Below, one piece after another: positions 11,966-23,610 of a stretch of DNA of 64,000 nucleotides. Every line of letters starts with the position of its first letter. The stretch's first letter is position 1. The translations under genes and the position numbers were made by a program. Source of the DNA: Ahaetulla prasina. Taxonomy: Eukaryota > Chordata > Lepidosauria > Squamata > Colubridae. The stretch covers positions 230,872,794 through 230,936,793 of the forward strand of contig NC_080540.1 of the NCBI RefSeq assembly GCF_028640845.1, given 5' to 3'. Under the pieces are notes generated by a model. The model was not told the origin of the DNA. It searched no databases and saw only the letters and a list, made by a program, of their open reading frames with translations.

Positions 11966-13022
11966 AGCAGTGGGGTACCACAAGGTTTTGTCTTAGGCCC
12001 AGTACTCTTCAATAACTTCGTAATGACTTAGATGAGGGAATAGAAAGGGAATTTACCAAATTTGGGGATGATACTAAGCTGGCAAAAATAGCTGATACCC
12101 TAGATCGGTTGTCAGCAATCCGTGGCTCTTTCATCCCCCTCCTGTGGCTCCTTGTTGGCTGAACCCACCACTTGCTGGCCCTGCCCCTCCCAGTCACCCC
12201 AGATGGTTCTTGACAGACTTGAACACTGAGCCCTATCCAACAAAATGAAATTCAGTGTAGAGAAAAGTAAAGTCTTACACCTAGGCAAGGAAAATCAAAA
12301 GTATACATATAGGCTGGGTGAAACCAGGCTTAAAAGCAGTAACTGTGAGAGGGTCTTGGAGTCTTAGTGGACAACCAATTAAATATGAGCCAACAGTGTG
12401 CGGCGGTGGCAGCCAAAGAAGCCAATGCAATCTTAAATTGCATTAACAGAGGGATACAATCAAGATCAACTGTGGTACTAATACCACTTTATAAAGCCTT
12501 AGTAAGACTATGCCTAGAATACTTCATCCAGTTTTGATCACCATACTATAAAAAAGATGTTGAAACTCTAGAAAGAGTGCAGAGAAGAGCAACAAAGATG
12601 ATTAGGGGACTGGAGGCTAAAACATACGATGAACGGTTGCGGGAACTGGGCATGGCTACTCTAGTGAAGAGGAGGAGCAGGGGAGACATGAGAGCAGTGT
12701 TCCAATATTTGAGGGGCTGCCACAGAGAGGAGGGGCCCAAGCTATTTTCCAAAGCTCCGAGGGGCCAAGCTATTTTCCAAAGCTCCTGAAGGCCGGACAA
12801 GGAATAATGGATGGAAACTGAACAAGGAGAGATTCAACCTGGAAATAAGGAGAAATTTTCTGACAGAGAGAACAAGCAACCAATGGAACAGCTTGCCTTC
12901 AGAAGTTGTGGGAGCTTCATCACTGGAAGCTTTCCAAAAGAGACTGGACTGCCAATAGGGTCTGCTCGGGCAGAGGGCTGGACTAGATGACCTACAAGGT
13001 CCCTTCCAACTCTGTTAATCTA
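11966..13022 (+). mobile_element. CR1 LINE 3' fragment
   Basis: The + strand holds decayed CR1 reverse transcriptase, starting in the motif B region (AGTGGGGTACCACAAGG, equivalent to SGVPQG) and continuing through FGDDTKLAK at about 12060-12085. The late part reads LERVQRRATKMIRGLEAKTY. The 3' end is CTACAAGGTCCCTTCCAACT, the hallmark CR1 terminus. A hAT piece at 12103-12203 interrupts it. Confidence 0.82.
12103..12203. mobile_element. hAT fragment inside CR1
   Basis: GGTTGTCAGCAATCCGTGGC resembles the CAGGGGTCAGCAACC-type end of Charlie-like hAT elements. The sequence reappears in inverse orientation near 28075-28150. CR1 continues on both sides, so this is an insertion younger than the CR1. 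Confidence 0.55.
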
Positions 13023-15003
13023 TATCTAACTCTGGAATATTCTTGCCTTGTGAATTCTCTGGTGTTGTGGATTTAATTTTTTCTGATGGATTTGTATTGT
13101 TTGGGAAACTTTCAAGTGCCTTGTGACTCATTGCTCTATGGACTAGTGTTGATCTGCTTTTGACTGGACTTAATTAGGACAGTTCTGGATTTTTGGTGAA
13201 GGAAATTGCTGGGGAATATTAATAAAACATTGTTATGTGTATGTGCAAGTGGGACAGCATATCCTCACACCTATAACTGTTGCAGTACTCCCACAATCAT
13301 ATAATCAAATTTGGCAACTGGCAACCGACATGAATTTATGAGAACTGTAGCATCCCAAGGTCATGTGATCACCATTTGCTACTTCCCCCATCTTTGCTTT
13401 TGACAAAGTCAATGGGGAAGCTAGATTTGTTAAAAGGATTGTATGATAACAACTGCAATGATTTGCTTAACAACCATAGCAAAAAAGTTGTAAGATTAGG
13501 TGTGACTCACTTAATTAACTGCCTTGCTTAGCAATGGAAATTCTGGTCTCAATTTTGGATGCAAGTCGAGGAATACCTGTACTGGATTATATATCCAACA
13601 GGTGGAGATAGGATAATACTCTATGTCAGAGGTTGGCAATCAATTATTCCAAAGGTCCATGTGAGAAACTGGGACTATTGTAGAGGGTCGAACCAAAAGT
13701 ACTATGAAGGTGCATAGGCATGCATGAATGCACATGCATAAATTGAAAAAAGTCAAGGGCTTCTGGTGGTGACGTCATACTGTGGCGATTCAGACAGACA
13801 GAGCTCTGTTCTTCGTGCTGGATTTCTAGCGATCAGGGGCCGTGAGAGACAAAGTTTTGTCCTGGAGGGTCAACAATAGAAGAAGGACGTCTCAGAGGCA
13901 GCGAGGAAAGGTGCAGTTTCCAGCTATGCTAGGAAGAGAACCTCCAACCTGATGTGGAAGAAGCCTGCCTTAATGGCAGACCTGGAGGTGTGACACGCCA
14001 GCCAAAGAAAAGGGAAGCGAGGAGAGAAGACAGTATAGCAGGCATAATGCGAGCAGTGGATTTAGCTGAGCTTGGAAGACCGGTGAAGAAGCAACCGGAG
14101 GAGCGATTAAATATACTGAGTGAGTCTCAATAGAGAAAGACTATTCTGAACAATTGGCGGCATTCTGACATCGCAGTAGAGTGAGCAGAAGAGAACAGTA
14201 AACAGTTAAAAAGGGAAAGCAGCGGAGTTTCACTCCTTGAGATAAATAAGGAACTGCAAATTAAGAACTGTATTTCAAAATTCAGAAAATTGGGCTCCAA
14301 CAGATAAACAAATAGCTTACAGTCAAGAAGGAAAGATTGTGAGAGAGTGACTGTGCAGACAGAGGGAGACTGACATTGTAAGACAGAAGCTGATGCATCA
14401 GTGAAAGTAACGGGATTAAAAATATTCAAACATTCACATATCCCCTTCCTTTTTTTTTTCCTCTTTTCAATTTTTATAGCTTAACATTCTCCCACTTTAT
14501 ACGTTTATAATATTATTTAGTACTCTTAGAGCTGGTTATAGATTATAAATTTAGTTTTTAGAAATATATATATTTAACCACTCTGACAAAAATATATCTA
14601 TTTAAGAAACTTAGTTAATAGACAATATAGAGTTGTGGTGATAGCTATATAAATACATAAACACATTTTTTCTGTACCCAATACCAACTGTATGTATTGT
14701 ATTTATTAACTTTATTAACTTTATCAACTAGATTTATTAATAACTTGATTTTCTCAATTAAGATTAATGAGTATTTATTGTATTTATTCTATCTATGTAT
14801 TTATTGTACCTAATATCCAATATTTAACATTTATTATTTTTATTATCTTTACTATTTTTATTATCAACTAATACTACTTATTGACACATAATAGTAAAAT
14901 TAATATTGATTTATAGAGATAGAACTATATTGATAAAAGGGAATTAGTTTAATTCACAGGGAAGTATAGTATATATCAATACAAACTAGATTAATAAAAT
15001 AGG

Positions 15004-15948
15004 ATGGTCATTTTGGAGAATATATATAAATTCCTAGGTGAACACCATAAAATTATAAGAGAAATGACCACTATTACAATCCTGAAAACTGGAATGGAGG
15101 CCACACCATTAGTCCCAATACCGACTGCTTCTCCATCGAACCAAAGATTAATTGAAGGAATGTTAACCACTGAAAAATCGAATGCCACTCCAAATATGCA
15201 GGCAAAGCAAGCTACCCTGATGACAATACAAGAAACAATAGTAAAACTCCAGAAAAGTATGACAAAAAATCATGGAGAAATTAAATTAGATTTAAAATTA
15301 GAAATGGGAGAGACGAAGACAGAGTTACACAAATTGGATGATAGAATGGGCGCAATTCAAGAAGCGATCCAGAAAAATAAGGAGAGAATAAAAATTATTG
15401 AAAATAGAACAGAGCAAACAGAGAAAAATCTAGAAATAGTAGATCGGAAAATGTCAGGGATGAATAAGGAATTAGGAGAATCGTTGATACATTTGGAGAT
15501 GGATTGGGGTTTCTTTTTTCTGAGGTTCCAAAATGTCATGGAGACAAAAGAAGAGGATCTAGGGATACTGATGGCAGGCTTAATTGCAGATGCACTGCAA
15601 AAGGACAAGCAAGAGATTATAAACAAATTGGACAATGTATACAGAGTCTATACGAGTTATGCTAGACGCCACAAACTCCCTAGGGAAGTGCATATAAGAT
15701 TCACCCGCAAGAAAGTGAGAGATATGATATACAAGATCACAAGAGAAAAACCAATGATGTACAAAGGAAAAGAAATTATTATACTGAAACAAATCCCTAG
15801 GAAGGTCCGCGAACAACAGAAAGATTACCATTTTTTAGCGACCCAATTAAATAAAAGGAATATATGGTTCCGATGGATTACCCTGGAGGGAATGTTAGTC
15901 TCCTGCAACGATAAAAAAATTAAAGTTGATAGTATGGCGAATAGTTAA
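15004..15948 (+). pseudogene. L1 ORF1 protein, open frame
   Basis: This 314-codon frame is open from 15004 to the stop at 15946-15948. The product is an L1 ORF1-type RNA-binding and nucleic-acid chaperone protein that coats L1 RNA in the cytoplasm. Residues about 75-165 are rich in charged heptads (IQKNKERIKIIENRTEQTEK) and look like the trimerising coiled coil. About 170-260 is an RRM-like domain (FFFLRFQNVMETKEEDL), and about 220-310 is the C-terminal domain (PREVHIRFTRKKVRDMI, REQQKDYHFLATQLN). An internal ATG at 15064 could be the true start. The frame is intact, but the parent element is dead because ORF2 is gutted; I therefore label it a pseudogene, although the protein itself could be made if transcribed. 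Confidence 0.85.
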
Positions 15949-15954
15949 AGATGT

Positions 15955-16811
15955 TGAAACTGTAGAGATTATGCCAAATACCTGGGCCGATCATAATCCT
16001 CTCAAAATAATATGGAAAGGGCAAAAGAAAGAAAGAAAGAAAGAAAGGCAGATGGACTTTGAATCCACACATTTTAAAAGAAAAAGAATATATTGAAAAG
16101 ATTCTAAAAGAATTGGAATTATTTTTTAGAGACAACAAAAAACACCACACCTCATTACAAAATCTCTGGGACACTATGAAAGCATATTTAAGGGGAATAA
16201 CAATAGCATATATTACAAAAAGAAATAAAAATAAGTGGAAAGAACATAACATTCTGTCTGAGGAAATTAAAAAATTAGAAAATCAACTGCAAACAGATCC
16301 GGGGGATGAACAAATTAAAAACAAAATGGCCCTAGTCAAGCATAAATTGAACAGTTTGGACCAAAAAGAATTGGCAAGAAACATAAAATTTGGAAAACAA
16401 AATTACTTTGAACATGCAGATAAGACAGGGAGGTGGCTGGCTTATCAATTTAAAAAAGGAGAGAGAAAAAAGAATAATACACCAACTACAAGATGAAAAT
16501 GGAATTGTGGAAAGTAATATGGAGAAGAAAAAAGAAATCACACAAGAATTCTTTGAGAGGCTTTATAGACAGGAAGAGACAGATCAAGGGAAAATAAGTG
16601 ATTATTTGAAGGAAGGAACTGGGTTTTCATTGAGGGAAGAAGAAAGGGAAATATTGAATAAGGAAATAACATTATTAGAAATTAAAGAAGCAATTTGGAA
16701 ACAAAAAGGTAATAAGGCCCCAGGACCAGATGGGTTGCCAGGGGAAATTTATAAACACTTAGGAGACTCGATAGAATTATTATTATTGGAAGTATGTAAT
16801 GAAGCCCTGAG
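15955..16811 (+). pseudogene. L1 ORF2 fragment: endonuclease end to RT start
   Basis: It starts near the C-terminal endonuclease motif TWADHNPLKI (about 15977), just after ORF1, so most of the endonuclease is deleted. The linker region follows in two frames (16059-16496, then the frame ending near 16811), with a frameshift near 16440-16495. It ends in the first reverse transcriptase block, NKAPGPDGLPGEIYKHLGD, and breaks off at the L2 junction. Confidence 0.8.
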
Positions 16812-17922
16812 GGGTCGGTTCTCTCGCTTCTCCTGTTCAACATCTATATGAAGCCGCTAGGTGAGATCATCCATGGTTTTGGGGTGCAACGTCATCTGTA
16901 CGCTGATGATACACAACTGTACATTTCCATCCCTTACCACCCCAACAAAGCCGTTGAAGTGATGTCTGGAGGCCGTGCGGGTTTGGATGGGGAAAAACAG
17001 ACTTCGACTCAACCCTTCCAAGACTGAGTGGCTGTGGATGCTGGCTTCCCGTACAGTAAGCTGACTCTATCGCTGACTGTAGTGGGCAAGTCACTGGCCC
17101 CCATGAAAAGGGTCCGCAATCTAGGTGTCCTCCTGGATGTACGGCTGTCCTTAGAAGAGCATATGACGGCTGTCGCCAGGGGAGCTTTTTATCAGGTTCG
17201 CCTGATACGCCAGTTGCGTCCTTTCCTAGACCGGGATTCCTTATGCACGGTCACTCATGCCCTCGTCACTTCCCGCCTGGACTACTGCAATGCTCTCTAC
17301 ATGGGGCTCCCCTTGAAGAGCACCCGGAGGCTCCAACTGGTTCAGAATGCGGCTACACGGGTAGTAGAGGGAGCAACTCAAGGCTCCCATGTAACACCTC
17401 TCCTGCGCAAGCTGCACTGGTTGCCGGTGGTCTTCCGGGTGCAATTGAAGGTGCTGGTTACTATCTTTAAAGCGCTCCATGGCATAGGACCGGGTTATTT
17501 ACGGGACCGCCTGCTGCCACCGATTGCCTCCCATCGACCAGTGCGCTCCCGTAGGGAGGGTCTCCTCAGGGTGACGTCGGTCAGGCAATGTCGACTGGCG
17601 ACCCCCAGGGCGAAGACCTTCTCTGTGGGGGCTCCTGCCCTCTGGAACGAGCTACCTCCAGGGATACATCGACTCCCTGACCTCTGGACCTTTCGACGCG
17701 AGCTCAAGACATTCCTGTTTCATCGCGCAGGGCTGGCCTAATAGTTTTAATGGGGGCTTTTATTAGAGTTTTATCAGAGTTTTAATCATTTTTAGCCAAA
17801 CTGAATCAGTTTTTTAATAATGTTTTAATTTTTGTATTCTTGTTTTTACTCGGCTGTAAACCGCCCTGAGTCCTTCGGGAGAAGGGCGGTATATAAATCA
17901 AAATAATAAATAAATAAATAAA
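16812..17922 (+). mobile_element. 5'-truncated L2 LINE within the L1
   Basis: It begins in the middle of L2 reverse transcriptase ([18 protein letters not shown]), with an intact [10 protein letters not shown] motif at about 16899-16925. It ends with the L2 3' hairpin CCCTGAGTCCTTCGGGAGAA, ATATAAATCA and a TAAATAAATAAA tail. L1 ORF2 sequence lies on both sides. No target duplication was found, and roughly the whole L1 reverse transcriptase core is missing at the site. Confidence 0.85.
17028..17741 (+). pseudogene. L2 LINE C-terminal reading frame
   Basis: A 237-codon open frame covers the C-terminal half of the L2 polyprotein after the reverse transcriptase active site: GKSLAPMKRVRNLGVLLDVR, then LVTSRLDYCNALYMGLPLK, LHWLPVVFRVQLKVL, and the end RRELKTFLFHRAGLA. 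The stretch upstream holding YADD is separated by a stop near 17025. The open length suggests a fairly young copy. Confidence 0.82.
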
Positions 17923-17924
17923 GA

Positions 17925-19162
17925 GTTAAACAAAATGATTATGAAGTTTGTATGGGCAGGAAAAAGGGCGAGGATAAAATTATCTTCACTTCAAGATAGA
18001 AGAAGTAGAGGTGGCTTTGGACTCCCTGCGTAGGAAACCTATTATAAAGCAGCAAGTCTGGTTTGGGTTAGGGAATGGATTAATTTAAAGAATAGGAGAA
18101 TTTTAACACTGGAAGGACATGATCTTCAGATAGAGTGGTACACCTTCATATGGAACACCAGGAATAAGAAACAATCACCTTCATATATTTATAGACATAC
18201 ACTGCAAGATTCACTGATACAGACTTGGGAGGGAATTAGGAAGAAGCATTATCTCAAAATACCAGGCTGGTTATCCACTATAGAGGCAATGATCTACCCC
18301 AACACGTTAGATATTGGTAAAATGGTAAAATACAATGAAATTTTGGACAATGGAGGAAGATTAAAATCTAACCAAGAATTAAAGGAACAGGGAATAATCA
18401 TAGATTGGTGGCCGTATCTTCAATTGCAACCTAGATACAAAAAAGATTTAGAGGAATTTGGAATTGAACTGAAATTAACACAGTTAGATAAATTATTAAC
18501 AGGCCTGGAAGAGAAATTATTATCTAAAATATATAATTATTAAATTTTGATTCAGAAGAAGAAATTGTAAAGGGATCAATGATAGCATGGGTTAAAAATA
18601 TTGGGCACAACATTGAGTTAGAAGATTGGGAAAAAATTTGGGGAAAAAACTCTACATTAACAAAATCTGCTGCATATAAATAAAACCAATACAAAATGTT
18701 CTATCGGTGGCATTTAGCCCCAACAAGACAAAAATGTACCCTAACCTAAAACCTAATTGCTGGAAATGCAAACAAGTACAAGGTACCTGCTTCCATGTAT
18801 GGTGGCTTTGCCCAGAAGTCAGAAAATTTTGGATTAAAATACAAAAATGGCTAAAAGAAATCACACACTATAATATAGAATTGAAACCTGAACTGTTTCT
18901 TCTGGGGATTATTAAAGGAAATTACACTAAAAGGATTAAATATTTGATTATTCACATAACCACAGCAGCAAGAATCGTACTCGCACAAGCCTGGAAAATG
19001 TCCACTACACCAACAGACTGTGCAATAATCCGGAAAATTTTCGAATGTGCAGAAATGGACAAACTTACTTCAGAATTAACTAATAAGGAAGATTCGGAAT
19101 ACTATTTAACTTGGGAAAATTGGTATCAATGGATAGAAATTAAAAATAAGGAATGTATAGAA
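17925..19162 (+). pseudogene. L1 ORF2 C-terminal fragment
   Basis: ORF2 resumes after the L2 with [20 protein letters not shown] and GGFGLPA, then a stop at about 18030. Later frames include YKMFYRWHLAPT and the C-terminal zinc-knuckle-like segment CWKCKQVQGTCFHVWWLCP (about 18759-18815), followed by an open frame to 19162. Multiple stops and frameshifts make it nonfunctional. Confidence 0.82.
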
Positions 19163-19961
19163 TAAAATAAGATACAAAATGTGTTTAAATATGTTGATTA
19201 AGTAGGAATATTTGGGAATAGATGTACAAAATTAAGAATTATGTACTGCCAGAATGACGTTGAATTGTATAATTATTACGGATGTACTTTTGTTATAGAT
19301 GTATTTCAACTTGTATTTTAGGATTTTAAATGTTAATAAAGGTTTAATTTATTTTTTTAAAAAAGTGAAAAAAGTGTTTGCCTTCAAAATAAAAGCAATG
19401 TAGTTGTATTGTGTGCATGGTGTACACTAATTTACATTTGATCTGTAATTTCTGATTTACCTTACATGGGTTGAGCAAGGACAGCCAAAGGGCCAGATGT
19501 GGCCCGAGGGCCATAAAATGCCCAGGTCTACTTTATGTCTTTCTTCTAGCTTCCCTAGACCAGTATGGATCTGGTCCAGGATTCAAGGTTAGGATGTAGG
19601 TGTTACATCAGCATAGCCATGTCTCCTGACCAGTTTCATTAAGGCAAATTCACAAAAGAAAACAGTTATTATAGCAAGATTTAATGTGTAGTTTAGCAAA
19701 AGAGGAAAGAGAAAACCAGAACTTTTTGTGGTCAAAGAATAGGAATTAATGTTTCCAAAAAATCCAAAATTAGGAAAAGGCAACATCGTGAGATTGCTTA
19801 AGACAATCAGTTGACTAACAGTTTCTTATAAATACAAGCTGTTGAATCATCCACCCCGATGAGCCTTTGTCAGCCCTTTGAGGTGGGCCAGACTAGAAAT
19901 GGACAATAGAAGACAAAAAATAGCCACAAGACAACACAAATACTATATTATTGTTATAGAG

Positions 19962-20096
19962 CAGGGGTGTCAAACTCATGTCATCACGGTGGTGTCACAT
20001 GACGTATCAGGACTTTTTCCCCCTTCACTAAACCAAGCGTAGGCATGGCCAGTGCGTGATGCATCTGACCCATGGGACGGGAGTTTGACAACCCTG
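19962..20096. mobile_element. hAT MITE with 8-bp target duplication
   Basis: The inverted ends are CAGGGGTGTCAAACTC and GAGTTTGACAACCCTG. The flanks are TTATAGAG (19954-19961) and TTATAGGG (20097-20104), matching at 7 of 8 bases. Length is 135 bp with no coding capacity. Confidence 0.85.
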
Positions 20097-20388
20097 TTAT
20101 AGGGCATAATTGCAGAAATTCAGTTATTTAATGGATAAATACTGTTTATCCATTAAACAACTGGGACTGGCAAACTGTTGACTAGTATACAACAAAAACA
20201 AACAATAACAAAGAAAATAACAGACAACATTAAAACAGAACAATTTCGACATGTAAAATATAAAATGGTGACTAACTGGGATAATCTTGAAAGCTTGACA
20301 GAGTTTCTCTCTGTCCTTTCTTACAGCAAACAGAATCGAGGCAGTGTTGTTTTGGAGTTCTTTCTCATGCATTTTCCTTTTCCAGAAT

Positions 20389-20450
20389 TAATAGAATAGA
20401 ATAGAATAGAATAGAATAGAATAGAATAGAATAGAATAGAATAGAATAGA
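20389..20450. repeat. (AATAG)n microsatellite
   Basis: About 62 bp of nearly perfect AATAG/ATAGA repeats directly abut the 3' end of a CR1-L3-type LINE. This pairing is a known hallmark of colubroid snake genomes, where the LINE tail seeds the microsatellite. A second (TATTC)n block lies at 62524-62566. Confidence 0.95.
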
Positions 20451-20760
20451 ATTTTATTGGCCAAGTGTGATTGGACACACAAGGAATTTGTCTTGGTGCA
20501 TATGCTCTCAGTGTACATAAAAGAAAAGATACGTTCATCAAGGTACAACATTTACAACACAATTGATGATCAATATATCAATATAAATCATAAGGATTGC
20601 CAGCAACAAGTTATAGTCATACAGTCATAAGTGGAAAGAGATTGGTGATGGGAACTATGAAACAATTAATAGTAGTGCAGATTCAGTAAATAGTCTGACA
20701 GTGTTGAGGGAATTATTTGTTTAGCAGAGTGATGGCCTTCGGGAAAAAACTTAAGATTAA
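20451..20760 (-). mobile_element. CR1-L3-type LINE 3' end
   Basis: Read on the minus strand, the element ends CACACTTGGCCAATAAAATT, immediately followed by the (TATTC)n tail. Upstream it includes CCAAGACAAATTCCTTG and a noncoding 3' UTR. It is 5'-truncated and has no intact frame. The identification rests on the characteristic snake L3 terminus. Confidence 0.8.
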
Positions 20761-22341
20761 GATGGTCTATGTGTGTGTGTTTGTGTGTATTTGTGTATCC
20801 TCCCCTAATGACTCCTGCATATCTTCAGCAAGGTTATGTTTGCATTTTTCTTCACATAAATGAACAGCAATGCTGATAGGAACACAAATTCCTTGATAGG
20901 GACTGGTCTATGACCATAATAAAGGATTGATTGATATGGCACCTGTCATAAGGTCAAAAGAGGAGGGCTGAAGCTATGATAATTCACAATTTGAGTACAG
21001 GTTTGACTCTGAAGTCACAAGGAAATTACACAAATCCTCAAAATCACACATCCTCCCCAAAAAAGTCAAAACTGAACGTAGAAGAAGGCAACATCAAATC
21101 ACTTCTGCACTGTTGCTGAGAAAATTACATAGACATGACTAATATATAAATGAATAGTAGATAATGAAATTGCCAAGTTAGAATCACACGTCTGATTCCT
21201 AGGCAAACTGTTACGGGTAAATGTGGAAATGATGACAACGCCAGACCAATGTTTCAGGGAAGTATGCTTACTCATGGAAGTCTGATGGGGTCAGCATTAA
21301 GTCAAGGGGTGTTTTCTTACAAGAAGGCATACTATTGAAACATGGAATATAAAAAGCATGAATAAAGGTAAACTGAAACCATGAAAATGAACATGAAGCA
21401 TACGAGGTTGGATGCTTTAGCAATAATAAATTAGAGGACTGAAATAAATAAATCAGATGGTTATGTGATATAGCTTTCAATGCATGAAACTATAGGAAGA
21501 AATTGAGTATCAATGATACAAAGAAGATTATGGTTAACTATGTGTTTGACTATAACCCAGTAAGTAACAGATTACATTTATTAGAGTTACTGGATATCTC
21601 ATGTACTTCAATACCATACAAGCGAATGCAGTTAAGGTATTATAGTAGATACTGAGAATATGGAACAATTCTATGCCAAACTACTAAGTTCATTCTACTA
21701 GATTAGTAGTACTACCAATACAAAACTTACAGAACTGGAGGAACATGGAACTTTTAAAAATATTGTAAGGTATAAGAATGAGAGAAATATGTAAGACTTT
21801 TTCCAAATGATGCACTATAAATAGGTATTAAGACTATTAAGACTTCAAGAAAAATGCAGGAAGAAGCAATCGACCCATCTGGTCCCATCTGGTCCCAAGA
21901 TAAACAGGATGATTATCAGCAGTCAAAAATTAATATACTTTGGAAAAAGAATGATGGACTAAAAATGTCTATGGTTGACAAGGCTGAGTGAAGTAGAAGG
22001 AAAGTTGATGCATAAGATTGATAGAATCAGTGAAATGTCCTGAAATAATCACAGATTATCACTATAGACAGATTAGGATGTCCAGCATTTTCCTATGTAA
22101 TCAGCAGAGTTGACTTAAACATACATAATATTTGTAAACACAATTTGTTTATTGTTTTTATCAGTTAAAGTATTATTTTTCAGTAAAGGAAAAGAAAGAG
22201 GACTCTTGAAATTTGTTCAAATATTTTTACTTGTTTTTCTTATTTCACTTTTCTTTGATGTGCGTGTGAGAGGTTGTGTGTGTGTGCGCGCGTGCGCATA
22301 CACATATATACTGTATCTCAATTAGTACTCCATATAACACA
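20761..22341. other. Non-genic AT-rich stretch
   Basis: No gene and no repeat I can name with confidence. A mixed (TG)n/(CG)n microsatellite lies at about 22270-22318. Parts of 21200-22100 may be a very old LINE but carry no motif. Confidence 0.4.
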
Positions 22342-22833
22342 TACTACTCTTCAACTTACAACTGATTGCTTAGTGACTGTTTGAACTTACAAATGGCTCC
22401 CCATTTGTAAGCTACTTAATTTTGAAATTACGATGACCACACCTCTCACCTACACAGTTATATGATCATATTTTGGCACTTGACAACTGGTTCATTATTA
22501 GGACTGTCACTGTTTGCAGTGTCCTACAGTAAATCTGACAGCTATTTTCAATGGTGGTTTTTTTGCTGATTTCTGGAATTTACTTTCTATTTCCAGCAAA
22601 AAATGCCCATTGGATAAAATGGATTTATTTAGCAACTGTGACATTTACATAACGACCATGGCATTTGCTTAACATTCACAATAAATGCTGAAAAATTGGG
22701 TCCGGTCCCATGATGCCTGCAACAAATTACAACTATAATTTTTTTATTAATTTGTTAAATGTATATGCCTCCCGATCTCAATACCTGAAGTAAGTTCCAG
22801 GCTCAGTTATGGCTGTAGTCAAGGACTACTATA
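22342..22833 (+). mobile_element. Family A MITE, old copy
   Basis: The left end TACTCTTCAACTTACAACTG and the right end GTAGTCAAGGACTACTATA are decayed family A termini. Internal GTTTGCAGTGTCC, TTACATAACGACC and GTGATTTAGC-like blocks match the copies at 32627 and 35024. A short T-rich segment at about 22738-22795 looks inserted. Confidence 0.6.
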
Positions 22834-23366
22834 CCTTATACTGTATGATTCTGTGCAGTTGATAAAGATATAAAGTTAAACTTTATATAACTTAAAACTC
22901 ATCAATTGATATAAATATTTTATATTTACATTTAGATTATATACCAAATACCCAATTAAATAATGTAATTCTAATTGCCTTGTGAAATATCGGCAGGCCA
23001 GTGCAAAGCATAATTCCAAAGGCATGGTCCCAAAGTTGGGAGCCAGTACAGAGAATGATAACTTTCAGTCTCATATCATCTGATCTGATGTAGGCCTGTT
23101 TAGAGAGGTAAATAGGAACCACACTCATAGACTTGAAAGATAGATCAGGGTCAAGGACCAGACATCATATAGGCCTAAAACTACTTTTACTGGAATGGCC
23201 AATGCTAACAGAATCTTGCAAGTCTGGTTGTGTTTTTTGCCTTCATATGAATTAAGGAGGCATCTACTTTGATGTTTTTGTATATCTCTATCTTTATATG
23301 GGCTTAATTCACATTTATCTCTTTGTTGCCTAGGTAACGGATCTTCCTTCAAGGCCATCTTGTATA
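22834..23366. other. Non-genic stretch
   Basis: Possibly an old LINE relic at about 22980-23120, but no decisive motif is visible. No gene is seen. Confidence 0.35.
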
Positions 23367-23501
23367 CCCTGTTTTCCCCAAAATAAGACATCCCCTGATA
23401 ATAAGCCCCATTGGGCTTTTGGGTGCATGGCAATAAGGCCAGGCATTTATTTCAGGGTTCAAAAAAATATAAGAAAGAGTCTTATTTTCGGGGAAACACA
23501 G
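23367..23501. mobile_element. TA-flanked MITE (family B)
   Basis: The inverted ends are CCTGTTTTCCCCAAAATAAG and CTTATTTTCGGGGAAACACA, with TA on both sides (23365-23366 and 23502-23503). The inside repeats short CCCCAAAATAAG-type motifs. It is non-autonomous, and a longer relative is at 27025-27320. Confidence 0.75.
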
Positions 23502-23610
23502 TATCATCTACATATGCTGAGGAACTTTGGAATAAAGCCATATCTACAGTATGTACTACTGAAACTCTTGTGTCCGTAATCTTTAACTGGGCAAAGCAAT
23601 ACATCATAGG

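Larger units (their letters stand above)
11184..13266 (+). mobile_element. LTR-like element, itself interrupted
   Basis: The pieces at about 11184-11550 and 13023-13261 look like one LTR on the + strand. The first encodes a broken acidic frame (SDEAEELPSAPDPR, then CRAEKRQEQ) that matches the LTR reading frame at 61964-62230. The second carries an AATAAAA polyadenylation-type signal near 13221. A possible 5-bp duplication TCCTC lies at 11184-11188 and 13262-13266, but the exact LTR ends are not certain. LINE insertions (11551-13022) split the copy. Confidence 0.5.
11122..13579 (+). mobile_element. Family A MITE split by a large nested insertion
   Basis: The left end CAGGTAATCCTTGACTTA starts right after TA (11120-11121). 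The right end ...CAAGTCGAGGAATACCTG stops right before TA (13580-13581). The MITE body runs 11122 to about 11183 and resumes at about 13262. The roughly 2.08 kb between them is foreign: LTR pieces, an L3-type LINE end, CR1 and a hAT fragment. TA flanks and inverted ends suit a Tc1/mariner-like non-autonomous element. Confidence 0.78.
13754..19365 (+). mobile_element. L1 LINE with 10-bp target duplication
   Basis: The 10-mer TGAAAAAAGT lies directly before the element (13744-13753) and directly after its A-rich tail (19366-19375), marking both ends of one insertion. The order is a GC-richer 5' UTR (13754-15003), ORF1 (15004-15948), a damaged ORF2, a 3' UTR and the tail. A 5' UTR is present, so the insertion was full length at its 5' end, but ORF2 has lost most of its endonuclease and its reverse transcriptase core. 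An L2 piece occupies 16812-17922. Confidence 0.88.
13627..19530. mobile_element. hAT element split by an L1 insertion
   Basis: The left end CAGAGGTTGGCAATCA follows CTCTATGT (13619-13626). The right end, with AAAGGGCCAGATGTGGCCC and finishing CCCAGGTCTA, precedes CTTTATGT (19531-19538), a match at 7 of 8 bases. The hAT body is 13627-13753 plus 19366-19530, and a 5.6 kb L1 lies between. No transposase is seen. Confidence 0.7.

Noticed and set aside
20389..20450. CRISPR-like regular repeat
   Set aside because: A pentanucleotide microsatellite without spacers, in a vertebrate genome.
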